Source: Symsagittifera roscoffensis (lineage: Eukaryota; Xenacoelomorpha; Acoela; Convolutidae). From it: a DNA stretch of 64,000 nucleotides. Location of the stretch: assembly GCF_963678635.1 (NCBI RefSeq), contig NC_087069.1:3734166-3798165 (forward strand), in the 5' to 3' direction. Both the position numbers and the translations under genes were made by a program. Numbering within the stretch: position 1 is the first letter of the stretch; each line of letters starts with the position of its first letter. The notes below the pieces were generated by a model. The model did no database searches. It worked only from the letters and a program-made list of their open reading frames with translations, and was not told where the DNA came from. This document shows positions 24,258-34,403 of this stretch, piece after piece.

Positions 24258-25629
24258 TTGACGATATTGTTTGGGAATGTCGTGATGAAAGCAAGAACGG
24301 AAAGGGAACTGATCGCAGATTGCCATGGAGGAAACGAGGTGAATCTAGTGACTGCACTAGGATTCTACAGCATGTTTGGTTCTTTAGAGTCACTGTTGAA
24401 TCTAGTAGAAGTGTTCCCAGGAGTTCTGCAAACTGAACAAAAGTACATAGGAAAATGGAGGGAAGCGATCGAGACGGAAATGAACATCAGACATAGTGAG
24501 TCTTATTGTAGACCACCAGGAGCACGGTATTTGGTGGGATCGACATTGGCTCCAATGTGCAAGAGTAGATACCCGGTGCATTTCGTAGCTGTGGATGTAA
24601 AGAGTACGAGAACGATCGTGGATCAAGCCTTCTCAGTGCCAAAGTGTGTGAGACTAACGAGAATGTCCGAAAAATCTTACGAGTTGCTATGTAAGATGTT
24701 CTCAGCAGTTCCAGAGAGAACAAAGGAGGAGTTGGAATCGATACTGGGAAGGATGTTCATGGGATACGTGAGTGGGAACTTCAGTGACTTTGAAAGACAG
24801 AAACAGAGAGGATCAACCGTTACGGATTACAATACAGTACACGAGAATGATGAAGTCACCGAGTGATGATGGAAGTGGAACCATTACTGGAAGCTTCGGG
24901 AAAACGTAATTGGAGGAGCATCATGTTCCCTGCCACTGCTTGCTGCAGACCTGGTGGTATCCCGAGCGTAGTAATCTGGTGTTGATCTGAGACTCTGGAG
25001 AGCTGCTCTCCATGGGTTTACCAGACTCATCACGGCCCATAAGGATAGTGATATTGGGAGTTATGATGGTGATACGATGGCTGGAGGCTCATGTGAGAGA
25101 AAACAATAGACAGGAGGCACCGACGAGAGAACAGTTGCAGAAATTGGATTGTCTAAAAGATTTAGATCTTTTTGAGACAATGTGCAAGATTCTAAACATT
25201 CCGATGGGAGTGAAAAAGATATGGGCAAGAAGACGATTGATGCCATGGTTCAGAGCTAACATGACTGCATGGTTGTACGAATATGCCAAAAAGCATATGT
25301 CGAGGCACGGCAGAGTGTACAGTGGATATCAGCTGGACATTGCAGCAGGAGCTTTCAAGCGAGCTTTCGTGACTCATCGAAATGCAGTGAACACCGCTGT
25401 AAAAAGAATTTCCAGGACGAGTGAACGTAGTGGAAAGGAGAAGGAAGAGATGTTGAAGGAAGATTTGGAGAGAAACGTGACGTTGTTACCTTGTTGCAAA
25501 CAGAGGGTAGAAGAGCAGAAGTGTTGGAGGACTGCTTCCAACAGCGTCAGAATAGCTAACGATGTGTTGCAAGACACAGAAACTGAAAGTGCAGAGTCAT
25601 TGTCACAGGAGGAAGAGATGGAGCATTGA
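24258..25629 (+). pseudogene. ORF3 part 5 (C-terminus), copy A: unknown, strongly conserved
   Basis: Homologous to 29113-27698 of copy B and the best conserved part of ORF3 after the SGNH blocks. Examples are ADCHGGNEVNLVTALGFYSM, FSVPKCVRLTRMSEKS, RRLMPWFRANMTAWLYE, then QLDIAAGAFKRAFVTHRNAV. A late LLPCCK precedes an acidic tail ending EEEMEH and TGA at 25629. TGA near 24864 and a shift before 25012 break the frame. No family recognised. Confidence 0.65.
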
Positions 25630-26346
25630 CAAACGGTCGAAAGAACAAGAGGCAAAAAGAAAGAAAATTGGAAGAATTTAGAAGTTTTAGAACTTCTAAA
25701 CGACGAAAAAAGAAGAAAACAAAGGAGTGACGAAGAAGAAAAATTAAAACTCAGAATTGTTTTATGTGTGTAAAAAAACTCAAGTGAGAAACTAAGCAAC
25801 CAAGTTGTAATTGAAAACTGAAACATTTAGTTGAGCTTTGAACATTAAAGAATTTGTTGCATTTATAAATTTGCATTTTGATTTTAGTTAGTGGCTTTAG
25901 AGACACTTACAATTTATTTAGAAAGGCTTGAGTAAAGACTATATTTAAATATTCCAGCCTGCATGACTGTTTTTAATCAACTAGGAGAACTGATCACTTT
26001 GTGGTGATATGAAAGGCTTGGGTAATCTCTCGAAGAGGGAGGTTGTTTCATTGTTCTTTCTAACCACAGAGTTTCTTAGTTTTAATATTCAGGACAATAA
26101 CAAGCAAGATTTCCGAAGGGAAGGAGCATAGTAGGATAATTTTAGCTTGTTGCTTGGCAGGACTGTCCTGCAAGCCAACATCTTTTCAAAATCTAGGAGA
26201 AAAAGTTTTAAATTAGAATATTGACATTGGAAGTCAGAAAAGATGTTTTTATCTTGGGTCATATCCTCAATGTGCAGATTAGTGAAAAATTTGAAGGCTA
26301 TAGTGATGTAGTATGATGCCATTTATATTCTGCAGTGAGTCGATGC
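25630..26346 (+). other. 3' noncoding region of copy A, truncated
   Basis: It follows the ORF3 stop and aligns in inverse with 27000-27420 of copy B (the AACTAAGAAACTCTGTGG block near 26060 and GTAGTATGATGCCATTT near 26310). It ends before the polypurine tract, where the truncated LTR of copy B begins. Confidence 0.7.
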
Positions 26347-26950
26347 ATTTTAATATGTTTTTGTGAGACAGTTCTATATTAAATCCATTGGAGATGGATT
26401 GACCCTTTCCTTTTTCTAGCTACTCATATTCTAAAATATCAAACTATACCGGTGTTAATTTAAAGTTTCACGACATCCAAGTAGCTATACAGTCAGTTTT
26501 ATACAGTCCCTTCACATAAAACAGTCTCTGGGGGACCAAGCCTCCGCTCCCGTAATATTCCTGCGATAACGCTCTTATCTCTTCTAATTTGCGTCCCGGG
26601 AGGGTTCCGTGGAATATTCCTTCCCCACCGAAGCTTCCTTCTCCACTAATACCTGCTGATAAGGGTCTTATCGTGCGTTGCTGCCACGATAAGAGGCTTC
26701 GTATTCTCCGTCTCTTGCACGACTGTTTTTCACAATATTTGTCGTTGTTCTGATTTTTTCAGCTTTCTTGGTCAAAATGGCCGTTTTTCGTATTTCTGAG
26801 AAATATCAACTTGAAAATCGAAATTTTAAAAATAGAAAATTTCAGAATACTTCGACCCTCCTTCCAAGCACTTTTTTGCTGTTAAGGCCTTTTCTCTCTG
26901 ATTCGTGCTTCGTCGGAAGGTTGCGCTGTGCCATCTGGCAGAATGGCACA
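26347..26950 (-). repeat. 3' LTR of copy B, truncated
   Basis: A 604-bp match to 50075-50678. The inner end is CA on plus (TGTGCCAT on the element strand). The outer ~280 bp, which should begin TGTAACATTCG on plus, are missing at the junction with copy A. Confidence 0.9.
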
Positions 26951-26966
26951 TACTCCCCGGACAGTC
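26951..26966 (-). promoter_or_regulatory. 3' polypurine tract of copy B
   Basis: On the element strand the bases GGGGACTGTCCGGGGAGTA directly precede the LTR start TGTGCC. The same GACTGTCCGGGGAGTA precedes LTR D at 50721-50735. A purine-rich tract at this position primes plus-strand DNA synthesis in LTR elements. The TGTCC interruption is unusual but conserved. Confidence 0.65.
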
Positions 26967-27697
26967 CCCATCAATATCCCTATTGATCGCATAACACCGG
27001 GTTATCGTCAAGTAGTTATCCAGTTTTCTGTAATCAATCTTACAAATCGCGTAAGAAAATGAAATTTATCTACCCCACTTCAACTCACTACGTGTTCACA
27101 AATGGCATCGTACTACATCTCACTGCCTTTCAAAATTTTCACAAAATTTGCACCATGAGGAGTGTCCTAGATAAAATTTCTTTTCTGACTACTTGCGTCG
27201 TCTTGCCATAAAATTTCTTTTCGCTCTTTGTGATTAAAAAGTGGGACGTGGCACGGCCACGCACCCGTTAAAATTAACTTAATCGTCACTCACCAAGTAT
27301 AATCAGTTATTTATGCGGTCCTTTCAATATTAAAACTAAGAAACTCTGTGGCTAGGAAAGTTATTGAGTTACCCACCCTTCTCGAGCGAGTTTACTCAAA
27401 CTTACCATGTCGCCACAGAGTGAAATTGTGTCTTACACAAGTTAAAAACTTCAATCGTGTTTAAATAGGTAAATATACTCACCTATGTTCTATATATACA
27501 TAAATAAATAGTCATAACTAAAATTTCTTTTTCAACAATTTAACAATTGTAACAATTTTCAAAGTTTGGTTTGACCAAACTAAATCAAAACAAAAAGTTT
27601 AACAAGTTCAACAATCAAAACATGGTTGATTGGTTCAAGATTCAGCACACAAAGACAATCAAGTTTTCTCTCCTTCTCTTCTCTTCTTTGTTCATCT
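26967..27697 (-). other. 3' noncoding region of copy B
   Basis: 730 bp between the ORF3 stop and the polypurine tract, AT-rich, partly conserved with 25990-26346. I see no gene in it. Confidence 0.65.
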
Positions 27698-29113
27698 TCA
27701 TTCCATCACTTCTCCATCTTGATCCTCAGCTTCGCTGTCTTCCAATACTTTCTCCAGCATGTCCATGGAGTTGCGGGCCGTGCCCCAACTCTCCTGTTCC
27801 AACAGCCTCGGTTTGCAACAAGGTAGCAAGTCAACATTAACCTTTTGCTCCCGGTTCCTGCAAAAGCTGTTGTGAAGACATAGGCTCACATTTCCTTCTA
27901 GGTCAGCTCTTAAGACCTCTTTCTTCTCATCTTCAGTTACACAAGGCGCTCCAGCTACTCGCTTCACCGCCGTAGTGACCGCGTTTCTGTGCGTCAGGAA
28001 TGCTCTCTTATAGGCTCCTGGTCCTATATCTAGCTGGAAAGATTGATAGGCTTCCGTGTTCCTCGACATGTGACGCTTCGCGCGTTCATACATCCATGAT
28101 GTCATCACTGCACGGAACCAAGGCATCAATTTTTGCCTTGACCATATTCTTTCAATGGCTTTAGGTATTCTCAGAACCTTGCAGGTGGTTCTGAAAAGAT
28201 CCAATTCATGACTCATCTTCACGTTGCTCAGCTGTTCAGGAGTCGGCACGGCCGTCTCCTGTTCACTTGTGTCCGCGTTAGCCTCCAGCCATCTCACTGC
28301 CAGCATGGCACTAACCACCACGATTGACACCTGTTGATTCTGATCGGGCAACCCCGTAGAGTACAACTCCTCCACGTCCCATACTAGCATCAGATTCTCG
28401 CGTTTGGGGTACCACAACGTCTGCGCCAAGCAGTGGCAAGGATACTCCCCATGGGTTCTCACTATGTTCCTTCGGGTCCGATACCCTGAGGCTCCCAGCA
28501 ACGGTTCCACCTCCATCAGAATTCTGTGTAAGTCGTCTTTCTCTTCTATGGTGGGGAATTCAGTGGGTAACGCTCCACTCGCTTTCTGTTTCTGGAACTC
28601 ACTCACATTGCCTTCATTTAATCTCAGAAACTCTTCACCCACTACGTCTTGCAACTCGCCTTCAGATCTCTTCGGGACTGCCCGAAAGATCTTCGCCAAT
28701 AAATCATGTGACCTCTCCGACATTCTGGCCAACCTTACGCACTTTGGCACAGAGAAAAGTTGGTCAATCAACACCTGCTGTGTCCTTGCATCCATCACCA
28801 CCATGTGTGTAGGATATCTACTACTGCAATATGGTGCGGAGCTTGAACCCACCAGATATTTTGAACCAGTCGGTTTATGATAGGCCTCACTATCTTTCAG
28901 ATTCATCTCGTTCTCCAGAGCTTCTCTCCAGCCTCCGATCTTCTGCTCCGTCTGCAATGCTCCAGGGAATACTTCCACGCTGAGGGACGTCACTAGCTCA
29001 TGGGCACGCTCCAGGCGCTCAAGCGATTCAATCGAACTCGTCATGCTACAAAATCCCAAGGCTGTGATCAAGTTTACATCCGTCACCCCATGACAGTCCG
29101 CGACCAACTCCAT
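27698..29113 (-). pseudogene. ORF3 part 5 (C-terminus), copy B: unknown conserved protein segment
   Basis: 471 open codons, offset by one frame from the preceding segment through an indel near 29100, so this was the C-terminus of a larger protein. Blocks shared with copy A include ELVADCHG, LITALGFCSM, FSVPKCVRLARMSERSHDLL, RQKLMPWFRAVMTSWMYE, AYKRAFLTHRNAVTTAVKR and LLPCCK. It ends in an acidic tail with TGA at 27698. Cys and His are present but in no recognisable finger. It shows no signal peptide or membrane span. Function unknown. Confidence 0.7.
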
Positions 29114-30642
29114 GCCGACATGCTCAATCTTCCGTACAACCGTGCCAGTTGCCGATGCTGCTCGCTCAGCGTAACCAGGCAGTGTCCCAGGTTACAAACA
29201 TGTCCTTCCATCCCACTATGTTGAGCCAAGCATGTGCCTTGCTTCAACCAATTGCTCGATGGACCTTCCTCGGACAGCTCCGTGGATGGGTTGCTCTTCC
29301 GCTTCGTCAACCTCATGGCCAGCAGATGATGTATCATAGCCAGATCATGCAAACTCGCGTCATCATCTAGGTCTAACGTGATATCCGCCGTCATGTCCCA
29401 GATTAAGCCGGCGTTAGGATGAGGACACCAAGAAGGCTTCATGAGTTCCCACATCGTCACTAGACTGGTTTTCAAGGGACCGTCCCAAGAACCACAATCA
29501 AAACTCACTTGCCCCTTTAGCTCGGGAACCGAGGGTTCGACCACTCGTTCTTCCAAGATAATTCCCAGCTTGGGTTGTTCCACCATCAGCATTCCAATTT
29601 CTTTAATACGTTCAACCCAGAAATTGAGTACTATGACTTGCTCATAGTCGAAGTACGCTTCCCTGGCTTCTTCATTCACGAAGGGATTATACGCCATCCC
29701 CGGTATGCCAGACACATATTGGAACGACTTCAGTTTACCTAGTGTTGCAAACTCTTTTTGTCCTTTGACTGCTTCAATCAACTCCCGGCTCACTTTCAAT
29801 TCTTTGTTGGAATATCTTCTCACTTCTTCCAACTTGCGATAGCTCTCCATGTCATTCAAGTCCTTATTTGGTACAGTCAACGGCATGTCCTGATACAGTT
29901 CCAGGAGTGCCCTAAGGAAGTTCCTTTCGCAATCAACTCCCTTTTGCCGAATGATCTTTATACATTCTCCCAAAACAGGAGTGGGGATACGATCCACCAC
30001 GAACCTGACAAAGCAAAGGGCATCCTTACGCTTAGCCCATGCTATCGCAGAATCGTCTTTTGAAATCAACGCTCGCAGAGCTTCCATCAACTCCAGCTCC
30101 TGTTCCCGTGATTTCGAATCATTACTGGCTTCATACTCCGCCTTCTTGATGCCCATCAGGCACCAAGCCAACCGTACTTGCAGATCAGTTCTCATGCAAG
30201 GATGAGCCAGGTATGCTGCCACGGTAGCAGGTGCATGCATCGATTCGTCGAAGTATCTCTGGAGGGCCGCACTCCAGGAGATTTCTAGTAGCTTTTCCAA
30301 TCCAATTTCGTTCGCTTCAGAGGACATTACCGTGCCGTATTCTTGTCGATTTAAGTTTGAATTCTCCGTGAGCTCTTTCAGATATTCCTGCATGGCTCGC
30401 TTCTCGCTCCAAGCCATCAGGTGCCCTCTCGCTGAGTTTCTGGCTTTCAACATCTCCACATAACCTCCTGCTGGATCTCCCATGTGTACTGATTCCGGCA
30501 CAGTGACTCGACTGTACTCGACCACGTCGAGTTGTCCTTCCAGTTTCAACTTAGCCATGTTGGTCCGCGAGGGCCTGTAATCTTCAAGTCCTCCAGATCC
30601 ACATTGACTGATGATCTCCATCTCTAATTTAGTGTCTGCCAA
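29083..30642 (-). pseudogene. ORF3 part 4, copy B: unknown conserved protein segment
   Basis: 519 open codons whose first codon is TTG, so the true reading comes from the upstream segment across an indel near 30640. Conserved with 22639-24200 in blocks such as MGDPAGGYVEML, VRLAWCLMGIKK, FVNEEAREAYFDYEQ and MKPSWCPHPNAG. It appears mainly alpha-helical. No known family recognised. Confidence 0.65.
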
Positions 30643-32648
30643 GAGGTCAGACCTGCCAAGAGCATAGGGGGTATCAGATTCTCTTTTTCTCCCCCTGTCA
30701 GCGTTGCACTATCTCCTTGCCCGCTCTCGCCTGAACGACCTGCGCTCGTTAGAGAGGTCACCACTGCGCTGGCTCTCGACTTCACCACTCTCGGGTTCAT
30801 GGCTCGACTTCCTGTTTTCCCTTTTAGTCGCTTCAGCCCCTTCCTGGCTCGTCTGACAGGTAATCTCTTTGCAACCTGCTGATCATCGGCACTGTCTTCT
30901 GTTACTGACTCGGTCAGAACATCCGACTCCATGGAGTTCACTATGTTCTCCAAGACCTCACACATGATGGGTTGGTTCAATCCCACCTTCATTATGGACT
31001 GCGTCCCATATCGCCTTATCACGTCCCATGATCTTTCCATGAAATTCACTCGGCTCCAGGTTGCCCCTGTCTTGCCTTCTAACTCACTTTGATTTCTCTC
31101 CCATTCCTCTTCCGGCAGCGTGCTCAGGAAGGATACCCTCATTGATTCTTCGATTTTTCTCCTCCTTGGTGACTCATGGAGCAATTTCTGCGGATCCCTG
31201 CTTCGGCATTCTCTCGCCTGGCTTATTGGGTCTATCGGGGATAAGTCGGCCGACGCCTCCTTTGTAGGGGACATGAAAGACGATGGCGTCATTAGCAATA
31301 GACTACCATCGACTTCCCCATCGTCGTCTTCACTAAACCGGTATTCTAGCAAGTCTCTCTCTAACGCTCCCAGATCCGTCTCACCCGGTTTTCCCGTCTT
31401 TCCCTCGATGTCGTCGTCATCGTCCTGATCCATTAATTCATCATCACCTGCATCAGGTTTCGGCCTGGGTCCTGAAGGTCCTTGTCGTGAGTCTATGCCC
31501 GAGTCCGGCCGAGCCGGTACGGTCATGTCTCCTGCATGATAAAACAACTCATCATTCACCAGGAATTCCACAGACTCCTCGCCATGTGGTGCCAGGTCCT
31601 CTATTGTTATATATGAGCCTCCTCTGCTCTCCTTTGCCACTTCCATCATCACTACTTTCACTTCTCCTGACCACTTCAGTCTTGACAAATCATCTGTGGG
31701 AGAATACATTTCGTTCCACATTTCGGCCGAGACCTCTGGTCTCCTGGAAGAGAGTGCCTTGATCTTTTTCCTGCTCCAAGCATCAGGAAATGAGAAGTCA
31801 AACGTGTGCGCTGCTGCAACATTCCAGCCGATGAAGCGCGGCTCCATCCCTTCACTCCACTTCAACATTCTCTTCTCTGCGTCACGAGCTGCTCCGATGC
31901 GAGGGGCAATGATGGGAGATGTGACTCCCAACAACATCCTTTTTATCGGTGGATATCGAGGGCATTGGTCCGGCAGCGGCCTGGAACCGGAAAGCCACGC
32001 TTGCTGGTTCTCTTTAGCGTGTGCATAGGCCTCTGGTAAGAGTGGCACTCCCATAGCCGCTCCTGTATCCTTCACCACTGGTCTTAAGTTCCAAAGCTTC
32101 GGGTTAAACTGGATGTGAGAAAATTCCTCACGGCCCATTCGGCACTTGAAGTGGTTGTTGAAATCCATCAACACCCAACCTGGCTCCGCAATTCTTCCGA
32201 ACAGTCTATCGTCACTGGCCAGCCCTCTCAACTCCCTCTGTTCTACCCAGTTCAGCACGGAACAGTCCACGACTGAGACCAGGTTGACGTATAACACCGA
32301 ATTCCTGTATGCCTTGACTTGCACGTCCGGGAACACGAAAGACATCACCGGTCCATACACCACCGTGACGAATTCCCGCAGTCCGTGAATCAGAGCCAAC
32401 GGATCGATCCGCATCATGACTGCCAAATCTGTCAGCAAGGGCATGCCACAATATTGCTTGCACTCACTCGCATCCGTCGCCACCTTATCTTCTCCCGTGA
32501 CGCTTCTGTTCTGCTGTAAGAGATATTGGAGCAGGAGAGTCCTCCAGTCTTTCATCTTCTTGAGCGAGGCGGTTTCCAACTGTGCATTGAACTCACGACT
32601 GGGTCCCTGTAGTTGTTTGGGGGTAACGTAACAGCACAAGCAAATCAC
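30624..32648 (-). pseudogene. ORF3 part 3, copy B: unknown, with acidic linker
   Basis: 674 open codons starting at a non-ATG codon. It is in the same frame as the two upstream ORF3 segments, separated from them by compensating indels at about 32650-32700. A first block (VMMRIDPLALIHGLREFVTV, VLNWVEQRE, FNNHFKCRMG) is conserved with copy A. A disordered region follows, with an acidic run (MDQDDDDDIEG), and then the conserved basic/acidic motif SPRRRKIEESMRVSFLSTLP. Function unknown. Confidence 0.65.
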
Positions 32649-32696
32649 CCAGTCGACCGTAGGTCATGGCAATCAGGGTCAGGAGTCCATCCAATC

Positions 32697-34367
32697 TCAA
32701 ATCTGCCAATGCTTGGGTGAACCAAATCTCACGTATAAGGCTAACACCAGGCCAATCGATAACTTCCTGATGTCTCTGACAAAACTCGCGATCAAGTTCC
32801 GGGATGCCCTAGGATAGCACGTCGACAGAAAGGATGGCGTCCATCCCACTCCCATTCCACCCAAGATAGCATCCGATCGTTCGTACTGTGCCCTCGTGGT
32901 GGCTAGCACGTCAGCTTGGAACTTGTCCAGTGACATCGTGTTTACGTCCTGCGTCAGCTTCAACATCATGCCCCCAGCTAACTCCCGGGCATCAAACAAA
33001 TTTTTCAGATACACGTGTATCTCTTTTATCACTGCCGGCGCATGCTCGAACGCGTCCTCACCCAAGGTGCACAGCCTTGGTGACAAGTACAACCATACGT
33101 TATTGTGCGGCTTCGTGCGCAAAGCCATTGCCATGAGATCTTCTTCCGCTGATGTCATGTTCTTCCTGACTATCCTGCCCTGCTCATTCTCGGCATGATC
33201 CATCTGTCTGAACCAGAGATCATCATCCACCTGTTGTACTAACAGATGATCGTCATCCACCCCTGGTCTTAACTTCAGCAATCTGCCAAAGTTGGACAGC
33301 TCCAACCCCAGAACCTCATCTAGCACCAACCGAGTTGTGCTACAATCTCTGAGCCCCTGTATGGCATTGGAAATATCAGCCCAGACGGCGGGAAGCTCAG
33401 ATCGGGACGGGTAGTAATTGTCTGGGTCTACTACTCTGTTCGGGGCCATAATTATCACGTTGAACCTCCCCTCTGCTATCGTCGTGACCATTGTGTATAC
33501 AAACTGAAGGGGTTCTGGCAATGCAGCGTACCCTGGTGACAACACAAAGACCACCTTCACCACATTATGGGTGAAACGTTGTTTTGCTGCTGCTTCTACC
33601 TCAGCCATCGCCGAGAGCAATGTCATTATCGCCTCCCCTATGACCTCGTTGCTCGGGATCGATCCATCCGTCAGACGTGACAATAAGCCCCTGCTTTGCA
33701 GATGATCATTTGAGCCTGCAACCACTATCACCTGCGGCTCCATACTGACCACCCTTCGTACACTTATCATCATGCCGATCGCCTGTCCCCAATCCAATTT
33801 AGGTGCCGTGAAGAAAATCACGTCGGGCCAAAAGAGAGAACGGGGCGTATAGAGATAATCGGAACTGGCTACGATCAGATACTTTGCAGCTTTCATCTCT
33901 AAGGGATCGTAAGCTGCGAACAGGCCGTCGCCTATTGGGACCTTCAGTTCCCCATATCTCTGGTCATCTCCATCTACCGTGGTCGTTCGGGGGTAGTCCC
34001 TTGAATACTCACCGGGCGTCTGACCAGGTGGTTTAGCGAACTGCCTGTACATTTTATGATGCTTGTTGTTGGGATTGTTCTCTACCTGAAACTTGCCTCT
34101 TCGAGCAGGTGGCGTCAATTCCCGGGCTCTCTGTCGGACGTCCGTAAGGGACCGCGTGTTCAAGGGCCCAAAGGTATTGTCCTGAGGCAACCCGTTCAAG
34201 TCTGCATGTCGGAGCATAGTCGTAGAGCTGAACTGCTCCTGCTCTGCCAGCAGCCAATCCACACATGATATCCGATATAGTCGCGACACCGTGGGACTTT
34301 CTCCGCCAATCATTCTCATCGCGTCCTCCCGACACGTCAAGGTATTCATGTTGAATTTCGTGGACAT
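32697..34367 (-). pseudogene. ORF3 part 2, copy B: second SGNH-like domain lacking the nucleophile
   Basis: 556 codons from ATG 34367, in the same frame as the SGNH segment upstream and separated from it only by TGA at 34404. The domain (residues ~130-360) has VASSDYLYTPRSLFWPD at the position of block I and VVAGSNDHLQSRG (about 33700-33716) like block III. VFVLSPGYAALP and LVLDEVLGLELSNF follow. Ser and Asp occur near block I but not as GDS, and no DxxH is visible. A tandem, inactive SGNH relative used for binding or structure is the simplest reading. That relation is inference. Confidence 0.6.
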
Positions 34368-34403
34368 GTCTGTCTTGTACTGTCCCCAATGACTCGGATC
34401 TGA

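Larger units (their letters stand above)
4700..26346 (+). mobile_element. Giant Ty3/gypsy-like LTR element, copy A (decayed, lacks its 3' LTR)
   Basis: A complete series of domains can be followed: LTR, leader, gag, protease, RT, RNase H, spacer, integrase and ORF3. All coding frames are interrupted, with about seventeen nonsense codons and around ten frameshifts. Compared with copy B it lacks the macro segment and pol-ORF3 gap (about 1.7 kb). It ends at 26346, shortly before where the polypurine tract and 3' LTR should be, against the truncated LTR of copy B. Confidence 0.85.

Noticed and set aside
27571-27840. Hydrophobic 89-codon frame on plus near 27571
   Set aside because: It overlaps the ORF3 C-terminus in antisense, and the hydrophobic stretch comes from a CT-rich noncoding strand.
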